6,712 bases of DNA from Candidatus Endomicrobiellum dinenymphae (GTDB taxonomy: Bacteria; Elusimicrobiota; Endomicrobiia; Endomicrobiales; Endomicrobiaceae): positions 1 to 6,712 of the forward strand of contig JAIXNA010000057.1 of assembly GCA_020328135.1 (NCBI GenBank). Reading direction: 5' to 3'. Of this stretch, positions 1-5,284 are shown in pieces (the stretch's first letter is position 1; the number at the start of each line of letters is the position of its first letter). The position numbers and the translations under genes were made by a program. The notes beneath the pieces were generated by a model that saw only the letters and a list, made by a program, of their open reading frames with translations, had not been told where the DNA came from and searched no databases.

Positions 1-126
1 AACAAAGAGACAAAGAAAGCTCTAATAAATCATTCTTTAAATTGCCTTTTAAAATTTCAACAGCCTGTTTAATTTTAAAAGGCAATTTAAAGAATGATTT
101 ATTAGAGCTTTCTTTGTCTCTTTGTT
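1..126. repeat. Terminal 56-bp perfect inverted repeat (fold-back)
   Basis: Bases 1-56 are the exact reverse complement of 71-126, separated by a 14-nt centre (57-70) that itself contains a short AACAG/CTGTT inverted pair. The right arm is genuine coding sequence of the phosphorylase gene (it encodes the LKGN-type motif and the following helix). The left arm is therefore most simply a copy of it in reverse. A real hairpin covering the end of a conserved enzyme gene would be hard to explain. Inverted copies with a tiny spacer are the usual product of template switching during multiple-displacement amplification, so I read this as a probable artefact at a contig end. The repeat itself is certain; its cause is inferred. 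Confidence 0.95.
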
Positions 127-635
127 CTTTAATGATTTATGGCGCAAATAAAGCGGATACTTTAGAGCAGGCAAAAGACATCGCTCAAAAACAGATTGGT
201 AATGGTAAAGCGTTGGAAAAATTTAGACAAATGATTAAAATGCAGGGTGGCAATCCAAAGGTTATTGACGATCCTGACGATGTATTACCAAAAGCAAAAA
301 ATTCAATAAAAATAAGAGCTTCAAAAGAAGGTTATATTGCATCGATGGACACAAGAAGTATTGGTATTGCTGAAATGTTGATAGGCGCGAGAAGAGAGAA
401 AAAGGGAGATACCGTAGATTATTCCGCAGGTGTTTTATTTTATAAGAAGACAAATGATTATGTTGAAAAAGGCGAGATTATTGCCGAGCTTTTGTACAAT
501 TCCTCAAAACATATTGATGAAGCCAATTCTGTAATGTGTGTCGCGTACATAATATCTGAAAATAAAAATGGAAATATAAAATTAATAAAGGACATACATT
601 ATGAGCGCCGCGGACAAAGAATGGAAAATAGTTAA
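3..635 (+). CDS. deoA: Thymidine / pyrimidine-nucleoside phosphorylase, C-terminal part (5' truncated)
   Basis: This enzyme would phosphorolyse thymidine or other pyrimidine nucleosides to base plus (deoxy)ribose-1-phosphate, a cytoplasmic salvage step. The frame is open to the left edge, but family-like sequence starts only near base 57, because bases 1-56 are an inverted copy of 71-126. Recognisable blocks are LKGN followed by DLLELSLSL (about 75-120), GKALEKFRQMIKMQGGNPKVIDD (about 213-280), and the C-terminal barrel-sandwich domain with EGYIASMDTRSIG, LIGARREKKGDTVDYSAGV and a VEKGE turn (about 330-480). About 190 of the usual 430-440 residues are present. The phosphate- and nucleoside-binding N-terminal residues lie outside the window, so activity cannot be judged and deoA cannot be told from pdp. 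The visible part has no frameshift. The stop at 633-635 overlaps the recJ start by 35 nt, implying translational coupling. Confidence 0.85.
   Translation, partial: QRDKESSNKSFFKLPFKISTACLILKGNLKNDLLELSLSLCSLMIYGANKADTLEQAKDIAQKQIGNGKALEKFRQMIKMQGGNPKVIDDPDDVLPKAKNSIKIRASKEGYIASMDTRSIGIAEMLIGARREKKGDTVDYSAGVLFYKKTNDYVEKGEIIAELLYNSSKHIDEANSVMCVAYIISENKNGNIKLIKDIHYERRGQRMENS
587..592 (+). promoter_or_regulatory. Shine-Dalgarno of the former recJ gene
   Basis: AAAGGA lies 8 nt before the ATG at 601, inside the end of the phosphorylase gene. It supports 601 as the original recJ start (peptide MSAADKEWKIV), because WKIV resembles the usual RecJ N-terminus. Confidence 0.55.
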
Positions 636-1907
636 GAATAATTTTGAAAAAAGTATCTAAAATTGCTTCTTCTTTACCGTTGATATCGAAGATTACCTCA
701 GTTCTTGTGGGCAGAGATATTGATACTGTTGAAAAAGTCGAGCAATTTATTGACGGTGGCATCGAAAGCCTACACAATCCTTATTTAAAGAAAATATACA
801 AAGCCAAAAAATTAGACAGAGAGATTGTAATTAAAGAATTTTTTGAAAATAATCTTGATTTATGTTTGCTCGGTATAGTTGCCGACTCTATGCCGTTAAT
901 AGATGAAAACAGGATTATAGTTAAAATGGATTTGAAGATAATGGAAAAATCGTCATGTAAGACCGGGTCTTGGCCTTTTGCTTGATGATGCCTTGTTTTC
1001 AAAAGGTATTCATAAATATTACGGCAAAATTAGTTTCGTGGAATATTGCGACTGTATTAAATTCTTCAGGTCGTATGGTAAGAGGAATGTTATCTGCTCA
1101 ACTTCTTATGGCAAAAGACATATTTCAGGTGAAAAAATCTATACTCTGATATAGTTAAATTAAATGAAAATAGAAAATGTTTGCAATTTGCAAACTTGGA
1201 ACAATTTAAACATTTTTTAAAAGAACAGTGTAATCTTGAGAATTATAATGTTCTAATAGTTAAAGCGTTAAATCTTGAACATGGTGCTACTAGTATAGTG
1301 GAGTGGCTCAAATAGTAAAAACATATTCAAAGTCGGCGTTTTTGTTTATAAGCGATGGTCGAAAAGTTACTGGAACCGCGCGATCTGTTGACGGTTTTGA
1401 TGTTGTTGCAGCTCTTGAAAGCGTAAAAGATATCTTTATAAAATATGGCGGTCATAATCAAGGCGCAGGTTTTACTTTAGAAGATTCAAAAATAGAAGAA
1501 TTTCTGAGCATGGTCGACAAAAACTTAAAAGAAGCAGTGGTAGGTAACACGCTTCTTATTGAGGGTGAATTAAAAATTTCGGATATAGTTGTAGATTTTT
1601 ATAAACAAGTGGAAGCAACGAAACCTTATGGGCGGGGAATTTAAAACCTGTATTTTGTATAAAAGGGGTAATGTCAACCGAAATTTCTGTTTTTGGAAAT
1701 AGAGATGAACATTTAAAATTTAAAATTTCGCATAAAGGGAGCCGAAGGGTGCAATGTGTGTTTTGGAATAAGGCAAAAGTTGCAAAGATTCTTCAATCTG
1801 AAAGCGCTTTAGATATAGCTTTTCAAATTGATATAATAGGCGAGAGCATCCGCAAAATAGCGCAGTTGCAAATAATAGATATAGAACCTGTATTAGCGGT
1901 TAAATAA
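601..1907 (+). pseudogene. recJ: Single-stranded-DNA exonuclease RecJ, multiply frameshifted and internally deleted
   Basis: RecJ is a 5'-3' single-strand exonuclease of recombination and mismatch repair. Its remains read across several frames: N-terminus 601-660 (stop at 658-660); then from a six-A run at about 645-650, a frame with GRDIDTVEKVEQFIDGG and LHNPYLKK; then LDLCLLGIVADSMPLI (about 865-905), HVRPGLGLLLDDALF (about 954-998), VSWNIATVLNSSGRM (about 1035-1080), a linker (about 1140-1300), GRKVTGTARSVDGFDVVAAL and YGGHNQGAGF of the DHHA1 domain (1303-1640), and an OB-type C-terminus (about 1640-1907). Frame changes lie near 647, 953, 1022, 1137, 1300 and 1636. Between the LHNPYLKK segment and IKEFFENNLDL (about 805-835), the whole catalytic DHH region, with the DYDVDG and DHH motifs, is missing, perhaps 150 or more residues. 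Repairing the frames would not restore activity. Flanking genes are kept, so this is decay in place. Confidence 0.9.
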
Positions 1908-1912
1908 AATAA

Positions 1913-1920
1913 AGAGGGAG
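1913..1920 (+). promoter_or_regulatory. Shine-Dalgarno of mtaP
   Basis: AGAGGGAG ends 6 nt before the ATG at 1927, between the recJ stop (1907) and mtaP. It fixes the mtaP start and shows that this gene still has a good ribosome-binding site. Confidence 0.7.
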
Positions 1921-1926
1921 TAGTAA

Positions 1927-2802
1927 ATGAGAGGAAATCCAGTAAAAATTGCGTTTATTGGCGGTAGCGGTTTGTACGAAATAGACGGCATTGAAAATGT
2001 TGTTGAAAAAAATATTGATACGCCCTTTGGCAAGCCGTCGGATAAGATAATTACAGGAACAATCAGCGACACGTCTTGCGCTTTTTTGCCAAGGCACGGC
2101 AGAGGACATGTCATGAATCCATCAGAAATCAACCAGAGAGCTAATATGTATGCGTTAAAATCTTTGGGTGTGGAACAGATAGTTTCGTTTACAGCGTGCG
2201 GCTCCTTAAGAGAGAATATGAAGCCGAAAGATTTTGTTATTCCTGATCAAGTTTTTGACAGAACAAAAAACAGACCTTCAACCTTTTTTGAAAAAGGAAT
2301 AGTAGCCCATGTTTCGATGGCATATCCATTTTGCGAAGAAATTAGAAAATTAATACGCAAAACCATTTATGAACTTGGGATAAAACATCATTTTGGCGGA
2401 ACATACGTTTGTATTGAAGGACCTCAGTTTTCTACAAAAGCAGAATCTGAAGTAAACAGAAACGCAGGATTTTCAATAGTTGGAATGACATTATTTCCAG
2501 AGGCAAAGCTTGCTAGAGAAGCCGAAATGTGTTATGCAAATATATCTATCGTGACAGATTTTGACGTTTGGAAGGAAGGCGAGGAGGTAACAAATAACGC
2601 TGTAGTTGCAACCGTTGCGGCAAATGTAACAAACAGCAAAAGGGTTATTAAAACTTTAGCTGGAAAGCTGACAGAGAGAGAGAGACATTGCTTTTGTGAT
2701 TCTTCATTAAAAACAGCTCTTATGACTGCTCCTGAAAAAGTAGTTTTGAGTCCATATTATAAAAATATTTCTTTGTTTGTTGATAAATATTGTAAGAAAT
2801 AA
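1927..2802 (+). CDS. mtnP: S-methyl-5'-thioadenosine phosphorylase
   Basis: This cytoplasmic enzyme splits methylthioadenosine with phosphate into adenine and 5-methylthioribose-1-phosphate, removing the by-product of polyamine or quorum-signal synthesis and salvaging adenine. At 291 residues it matches the family's 280-290. Motifs in order: phosphate loop GGSG (12-15), PRHGRGH (55-61), NPSEINQRANMYAL (64-77), TACGSLRE (89-96), DQVFDRT (107-113), VCIEGPQFSTKAES (161-174), GMTLFPEAKLAREAE (186-200) and TDFDVW (210-215). Aspartates at 211 and 213 are those that favour 6-aminopurines, which argues for MTA phosphorylase over a guanosine/inosine-type purine nucleoside phosphorylase. Ser at 14 replaces the Thr of the human enzyme, a common conservative change. 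The frame is clean despite decayed genes on both sides, suggesting purifying selection. It begins 19 nt after the dead recJ and was probably cotranscribed with the upstream phosphorylase. The symbol mtaP is also used. Confidence 0.93.
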   Translation: MRGNPVKIAFIGGSGLYEIDGIENVVEKNIDTPFGKPSDKIITGTISDTSCAFLPRHGRGHVMNPSEINQRANMYALKSLGVEQIVSFTACGSLRENMKPKDFVIPDQVFDRTKNRPSTFFEKGIVAHVSMAYPFCEEIRKLIRKTIYELGIKHHFGGTYVCIEGPQFSTKAESEVNRNAGFSIVGMTLFPEAKLAREAEMCYANISIVTDFDVWKEGEEVTNNAVVATVAANVTNSKRVIKTLAGKLTERERHCFCDSSLKTALMTAPEKVVLSPYYKNISLFVDKYCKK

Positions 2803-2803
2803 A

Positions 2804-3345
2804 GTTATTTGGGTACTTGCAATAGCAAATTTTCCTGTTTACGCATTACGTTTTGCAATTTTGGATTGGACCGACATTACTAAAAGAATGGAAAGGACTT
2901 TCGCTTGTTTATGCCGGCTGGATGGTTGCAGCTTTTGAGATAGCTGGTACGGTATAGAGCGGGTGTTTTGGCTTCAGAAAAAGCTACAGATAAGTTTTTT
3001 GACGGCAAGATACATAGGGGACATGCGTACTTTGTATGATATTTGCTTCGCTTTCTATGTTTTTCTTTTGGAAGCTCCTTTTAGCGCATGTTTGGTTATA
3101 CGTAATGTTTTTGATCCTCAGGTTTCTTTATATTTACAGCGCGCAAACTCTTGGTGTATTCGCTACGGCTAATACAGCTACTAGAAAAATTTCGGCTACA
3201 GCTTTGTGTAGTTTTCATGGTTTTTTCTTGAGATATCTCAGTGTTATTTGTTATTGCCACAGGAATGGGGGGCGTAGGTTTTGTCACAGATAGTTTCGGT
3301 TGGCCATACTCTTTAGGATTTGTTGGAGCATTTAGCATGGAATGA
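2804..3345 (+). pseudogene. OPA-family sugar-phosphate antiporter (UhpC/GlpT type), C-terminal half remnant
   Basis: The intact protein would be a 12-helix inner-membrane major-facilitator antiporter exchanging a hexose- or glycerol-phosphate for inorganic phosphate. Only second-half segments remain, in shifting frames: VIWVLAIANFPVYALRFAIL then DW (from 2804), KEWKGLSLVYAGWMVAAFE (about 2884-2940, then a stop), EKATDKFFDGKIHRGH (about 2970-3020), SMFFFWKLLLAHVWLYVMFL (about 3050-3105), FATANTATRKISATA (about 3158-3205), and VIATGMGGVGFVTDSFGW (about 3250-3303), ending at TGA 3343-3345. The family order and spacing are kept, so the identity is fairly firm. The specific substrate is not. The first six helices are absent: homology starts 2 nt after the mtaP stop, so a deletion has joined the two. 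Glucose-6-phosphate uptake through UhpC is reported for Endomicrobium symbionts from memory; whether another copy exists cannot be seen here. Confidence 0.82.
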
Positions 3346-3368
3346 AAGCTGATGGGCGCGACGATTTT

Positions 3369-3387
3369 ATAATCTATTCAAGATTAT
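3369..3387. terminator. Weak AT-rich hairpin between convergent genes
   Basis: ATAATCT (3369-3375) pairs with AGATTAT (3381-3387) around a 5-nt loop, between the end of the antiporter remnant (3345, +) and the end of the DJ-1/PfpI gene (3401, -). A T-rich stretch (3391-3402) follows on the + strand but not directly. The stem is only 7 A/T-rich pairs, so a terminator role is weak. Confidence 0.25.
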
Positions 3388-3400
3388 TTGATTGTTATTT

Positions 3401-3907
3401 TTAGCTAAGCGCTTTCAAAATAGCTTTACCAAAATCCTCCGCAATTTCAGGACCATTTGCCGTAATAATGTTTCCGTCAATTTCTAAAGGTTTTCCAGTA
3501 TATAATGCGCCGGCTTTTACTAAAGACTCCTTACCATCAACAAAGACAGTTGCTTTTTTACCTTTCAAAACTCCTGCATTTGCAAGCGTTACGCTTGCTA
3601 TACATATTGCAGCTGTCGGTTTCCCTTGTTTGAAAAAATCGTTTGCAAGATTTAAAGCGGATTCGTTATCAAAAAAAACGCTAGCTCCGCCTCCGCCGAT
3701 AAAGACTATTGCGTCAAAGTCGTTAGAGGAAACTTTTTCAATTAAAAGGGCGCTTGTTGCTTTAAAACCAAATTTCCCTATAAGCTCTCCGATTTTTGTA
3801 CTTGCTGTTATGACTTCAACGCCGGCGTTTTCAAGTGCTTGTTTGGGTTTGTAATATTCCTCATCTCTAAAAACTTCAGAAGCGGTTATAAATACAACTC
3901 TTTTCAT
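3401..3907 (-). CDS. DJ-1/PfpI family protein
   Basis: A complete 168-residue single-domain DJ-1/PfpI (class I glutamine amidotransferase-like) protein, the normal size for the family. It has the N-terminal strand KRVVFITA, a conserved acidic residue at Glu17 in FRDEEYYKP, the glycine-rich loop FIGGGGA (69-75), and the nucleophile-elbow cysteine Cys102 in AAICIAS, followed by LANAGVLKGKKATVF. Cys is followed by Ile-Ala rather than the His-Gly of PfpI-type proteases, so the Cys-His pair is absent and peptidase activity is unlikely. Members with this elbow have been assigned stress-protection, deglycase/glyoxalase or chaperone roles, and I cannot choose among them. The start is set by AAAGGA 6 nt upstream (complement of 3914-3919). 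The reading frame of the upstream cyclophilin remnant runs about 32 nt into this gene, so the two formed a minus-strand operon and this is its only intact member. Confidence 0.88.
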   Translation of the reverse strand: MKRVVFITASEVFRDEEYYKPKQALENAGVEVITASTKIGELIGKFGFKATSALLIEKVSSNDFDAIVFIGGGGASVFFDNESALNLANDFFKQGKPTAAICIASVTLANAGVLKGKKATVFVDGKESLVKAGALYTGKPLEIDGNIITANGPEIAEDFGKAILKALS

Positions 3908-4350
3908 TGAGATTCCTTTCTTCGATAGTTACATTTTTAATCAACACGGGATCAATTGGCTTATCTGAGAAATCAACTTCCGTTCTTGCTATTTTTTTAT
4001 TATATCTAATCCTTCGGTAACTTGTCAGAAAATTGTATGGTTACCGTTAAGCCATGGTGTTGAAACTCCTGTTATAAAAAACCGCGGCATTTGTGTTAGG
4101 TCCTGCATTTGCCATTGCCAAGATAGCAGGTTTCAAACTTTAATGATAAATCTATTTCATCTTTAAACTTGTAATCACGACCGCCTGCGCTTGTTTCCAG
4201 CGGATCTCCTTTGCTGTCTTGCCTGTTTTGGAATATGTAAATTTTTTCGTTCCTTCCGCAAGTTTAACAAAATTTGCTACAGTTAAAGTGGCGTTTTCTG
4301 AAAGAAGTTTAATTTTGATTGTTCCTAAAGATGTCGATTATTGCGTTCAT
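3876..4350 (-). pseudogene. Cyclophilin-type peptidyl-prolyl cis-trans isomerase, decayed
   Basis: An intact cyclophilin catalyses proline isomerisation during protein folding. On the minus strand the ATG at 4350 gives MNAIID, then a frame change near 4329 gives LGTIKIKLLSENATLTVANF and VKLAEGTKKF, then KGDPLETSAGGRDYKFKDEI (about 4160-4215), LAMANAG plus PNTN, RFFITGVSTPWLNGNHTIF (about 4030-4085), VTEGLDIIKK and, after an A-run frame change near 3993, IARTEVDFSDKPIDPVLIKN reaching the DJ-1/PfpI start. Between TGKTAK and GDPL the usual YDGLxFHRVIxxFMIQGG segment is missing (about 20-25 residues), including the catalytic Arg of FHRV. Several stops and shifts add to this, so the gene is dead. 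It may be only a leader for the intact gene downstream. Confidence 0.85.
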
Positions 4351-4388
4351 TTTAGATTCTCTCTGTTTTTAGTCCCAAGCCCGAGATA

Positions 4389-4397
4389 ATTATACCA
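4389..4397 (-). promoter_or_regulatory. Extended -10 promoter for the cyclophilin remnant / DJ-1 operon
   Basis: Reading the minus strand, TGG-TATAAT is a perfect -10 box (4394 down to 4389) with the extended TGN motif (4397-4395). It lies 38 nt ahead of the cyclophilin start codon. No good -35 is seen at the ideal 17-bp spacing; CCGACA further up is 20 bp away. An extended -10 can function with a poor -35. It would still drive the intact DJ-1/PfpI gene through the dead cyclophilin. Confidence 0.5.
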
Positions 4398-4420
4398 AAT
4401 TTTATTAGGTATCATGTCGG

Positions 4421-4468
4421 GAATTTTTCCGTACTTTTGTCAGACAAAACAAAAGTACGGAAAAATTC
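4421..4468. repeat. Perfect 20-bp-stem inverted repeat, 8-nt loop
   Basis: Bases 4421-4440 and 4449-4468 are exact reverse complements around CAGACAAA (4441-4448). The stem core is TTTTTCCGTACTTTTG and its complement. Two G-T pairs and a C-G pair could extend it in RNA. No T-run follows the hairpin on either strand, so it is not a classic intrinsic terminator. It sits about 24 nt upstream of the minus-strand promoter. It could be a bidirectional attenuating structure, a dispersed palindromic repeat or a regulatory site; the sequence does not decide. Confidence 0.9.
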
Positions 4469-4673
4469 TTGCCGCTGAGGGCATTTTCTATCTCGCGCTC
4501 TATCGCAGCAGAATTGCAACTACAAGTCGCTAAAACTCAAAGTGAATAAATATTTTATTATTTTTCGGTATTTTTTAAACGATTTGGCAAAAACGCGAAG
4601 AGCATTTGCAGACATAGAATTAGTTGTATAAAATAAGAGGTATGAACAGAATAGGTAAAGAGAAGAGATAACG
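4469..4673. other. Stretch without an identifiable gene
   Basis: No intact gene is seen. On the minus strand, a short frame just before the inverted repeat reads AAIEREIENALSGKNFSVLL and continues through the repeat to a stop (about 4530-4405). It could be the tail of a lost gene but matches nothing I recognise. On the + strand, a GTG at 4542 opens 29 codons (YFIIFRYFLNDLAKTRRAF, ending 4631) without a clear ribosome site. Both are too short to call. Confidence 0.4.
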
Positions 4674-4869
4674 ATGTTGCTACTTTCGCAAACAACGATA
4701 GGCATTGCATTAGCAATTTGAATCGAGGAGATGTTTTTATTTACGAGTTGCGCACAAAGAGACTTTGTAGTTAGAGAATGCTTTATGATCTACTATAGTT
4801 AAGTTGGATAAATTAGAAAAGAATGCAGAAATGATAAACTTAAAACTTGACTTAATCTTGGAAAATTAA
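4674..4869 (+). pseudogene. Remnant of a small lipoprotein with a coiled-coil-like segment
   Basis: An ATG at 4674, preceded by AGAAGAGA, encodes MLLLSQTTIGIALAI, then an in-frame TGA (4719-4721). The same frame continues as IEEMFLFTSCAQRDFVVREC, whose FTSCA resembles a lipobox, and stops near 4797. In another frame TIVKLDKLEKNAEMINLKLD (about 4792-4851) continues to TAA at 4867-4869 and has heptad-like Leu/Ile spacing. Together these look like an exported lipoprotein with an N-terminal helical or coiled-coil region, as at the start of YbgF/CpoB-type proteins, cut short and frameshifted. That comparison is a guess from general shape. The region is clearly not functional as one protein. Confidence 0.4.
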
Positions 4870-4904
4870 ACGATCTAAAAAAATAATGTAAAGAGAGAAT
4901 AAGA

Positions 4905-5265
4905 GTGCGGCTAGCGTTAATAGTTGTGATATGTTTGCTTTTGAGTCTTCGGAATGCAATAAAAGAATGTAAGGAAATATTGTACAAGTTAAAACATTAT
5001 CAATATGAATTTTGAAACCGCAAAAATTACTATGCCATCTATGAATATGAACGCGCCCGCATTGGAAGTTTGCGTACAAACAATATAATTCAAAAAGGAC
5101 AATTTTATATGACTTGATGACGATGACAATGAATACAGAGTTGATTCTGTAAGAACGTGTTGTTTTAAAGAAGAGGATAGTAGCGCATTCAAGGGTGGAT
5201 ATACTGAAGATGGTGAAGAAATTCGTGTGGATTCTTGGTGTTTTAGCCGTAATGAAGTAAAATAA
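4905..5265 (+). pseudogene. Remnant of a small exported, Cys-containing protein (unidentified)
   Basis: Three consecutive pieces in different frames look like one decayed gene. A GTG at 4905, after AAGAGAGA, encodes a hydrophobic leader (VRLALIVVICLLLSLRNA) and stops at 5013-5015. A second frame from 5005 reads ITMPSMNMNAPALEVCVQTI and stops at 5086-5088. A third from about 5113 reads DDDDNEYRVDSVRTCC, then FKGGYTEDGEEIRVDSWCF, and stops at 5263-5265. The order of leader, a Met/Pro-rich MPSMNM motif and spaced cysteines faintly recalls DUF3617-type small secreted proteins, but I hold this only loosely. It could be unrelated short frames. It ends 19 nt before the tpiA start. Confidence 0.35.
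5235..5263 (+). promoter_or_regulatory. Possible sigma-70-type promoter for tpiA
   Basis: TTGGTG (5235-5240) and TAAAAT (5258-5263) are 17 bp apart. The -10 matches five of six consensus bases, the -35 only three. Transcription would begin about 15 nt before the tpiA ATG, leaving just room for its ribosome site. In AT-rich DNA such matches are common, so this is tentative. Confidence 0.25.
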
Positions 5266-5272
5266 ATGATGT

Positions 5273-5279
5273 AAAAGGA
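5273..5279 (+). promoter_or_regulatory. Shine-Dalgarno deciding the long tpiA start
   Basis: AAAAGGA ends 5 nt before the ATG at 5285. By contrast, the internal ATG codons at 5423 and 5429, where canonical triosephosphate isomerase begins, are preceded only by ACATCTAGAAAA, with no real Shine-Dalgarno. This supports translation from 5285 and hence a signal-peptide-bearing protein. Confidence 0.7.
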
Positions 5280-5284
5280 TTAAA

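Noticed and set aside
645..650. Programmed frameshifting at the six-A run in recJ
   Set aside because: Restoring this frame still leaves the DHH core deleted and five more frame changes, so decay explains it better than recoding.
644..985. A separate 113-codon protein
   Set aside because: It is a middle piece of the frameshifted recJ; its N-terminal and C-terminal halves match distant parts of RecJ with the catalytic core missing.
1832..1837. TATAAT within the 3' end of recJ as a promoter for mtaP
   Set aside because: No good -35 at the proper distance, and TATAAT arises often in AT-rich coding DNA; kept only as a possibility.
3468..3854. 128-codon open frame on the + strand opposite the DJ-1/PfpI gene
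   Set aside because: It is the antisense shadow of a well-supported gene on the minus strand, has no ribosome site and no recognisable motif.
4719..4721. In-frame TGA in the lipoprotein-like remnant as a selenocysteine or recoded codon
   Set aside because: TGA is a normal stop elsewhere in the window, no stem-loop follows it, and the rest of the frame is broken soon after.
4799..5192. Several overlapping minus-strand open frames rich in Leu, Ser, Phe and Ile
   Set aside because: Composition reflects reverse reading of AT-rich DNA; no Shine-Dalgarno, no family resemblance, and the + strand reads better as decayed exported proteins.
4469..5284. tRNA, other structured RNA, CRISPR array or insertion sequence in the gene-poor stretch
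   Set aside because: No T-loop or acceptor pairing of a tRNA, no regularly spaced repeats, no transposase motif and no terminal inverted repeats with target duplication were seen.
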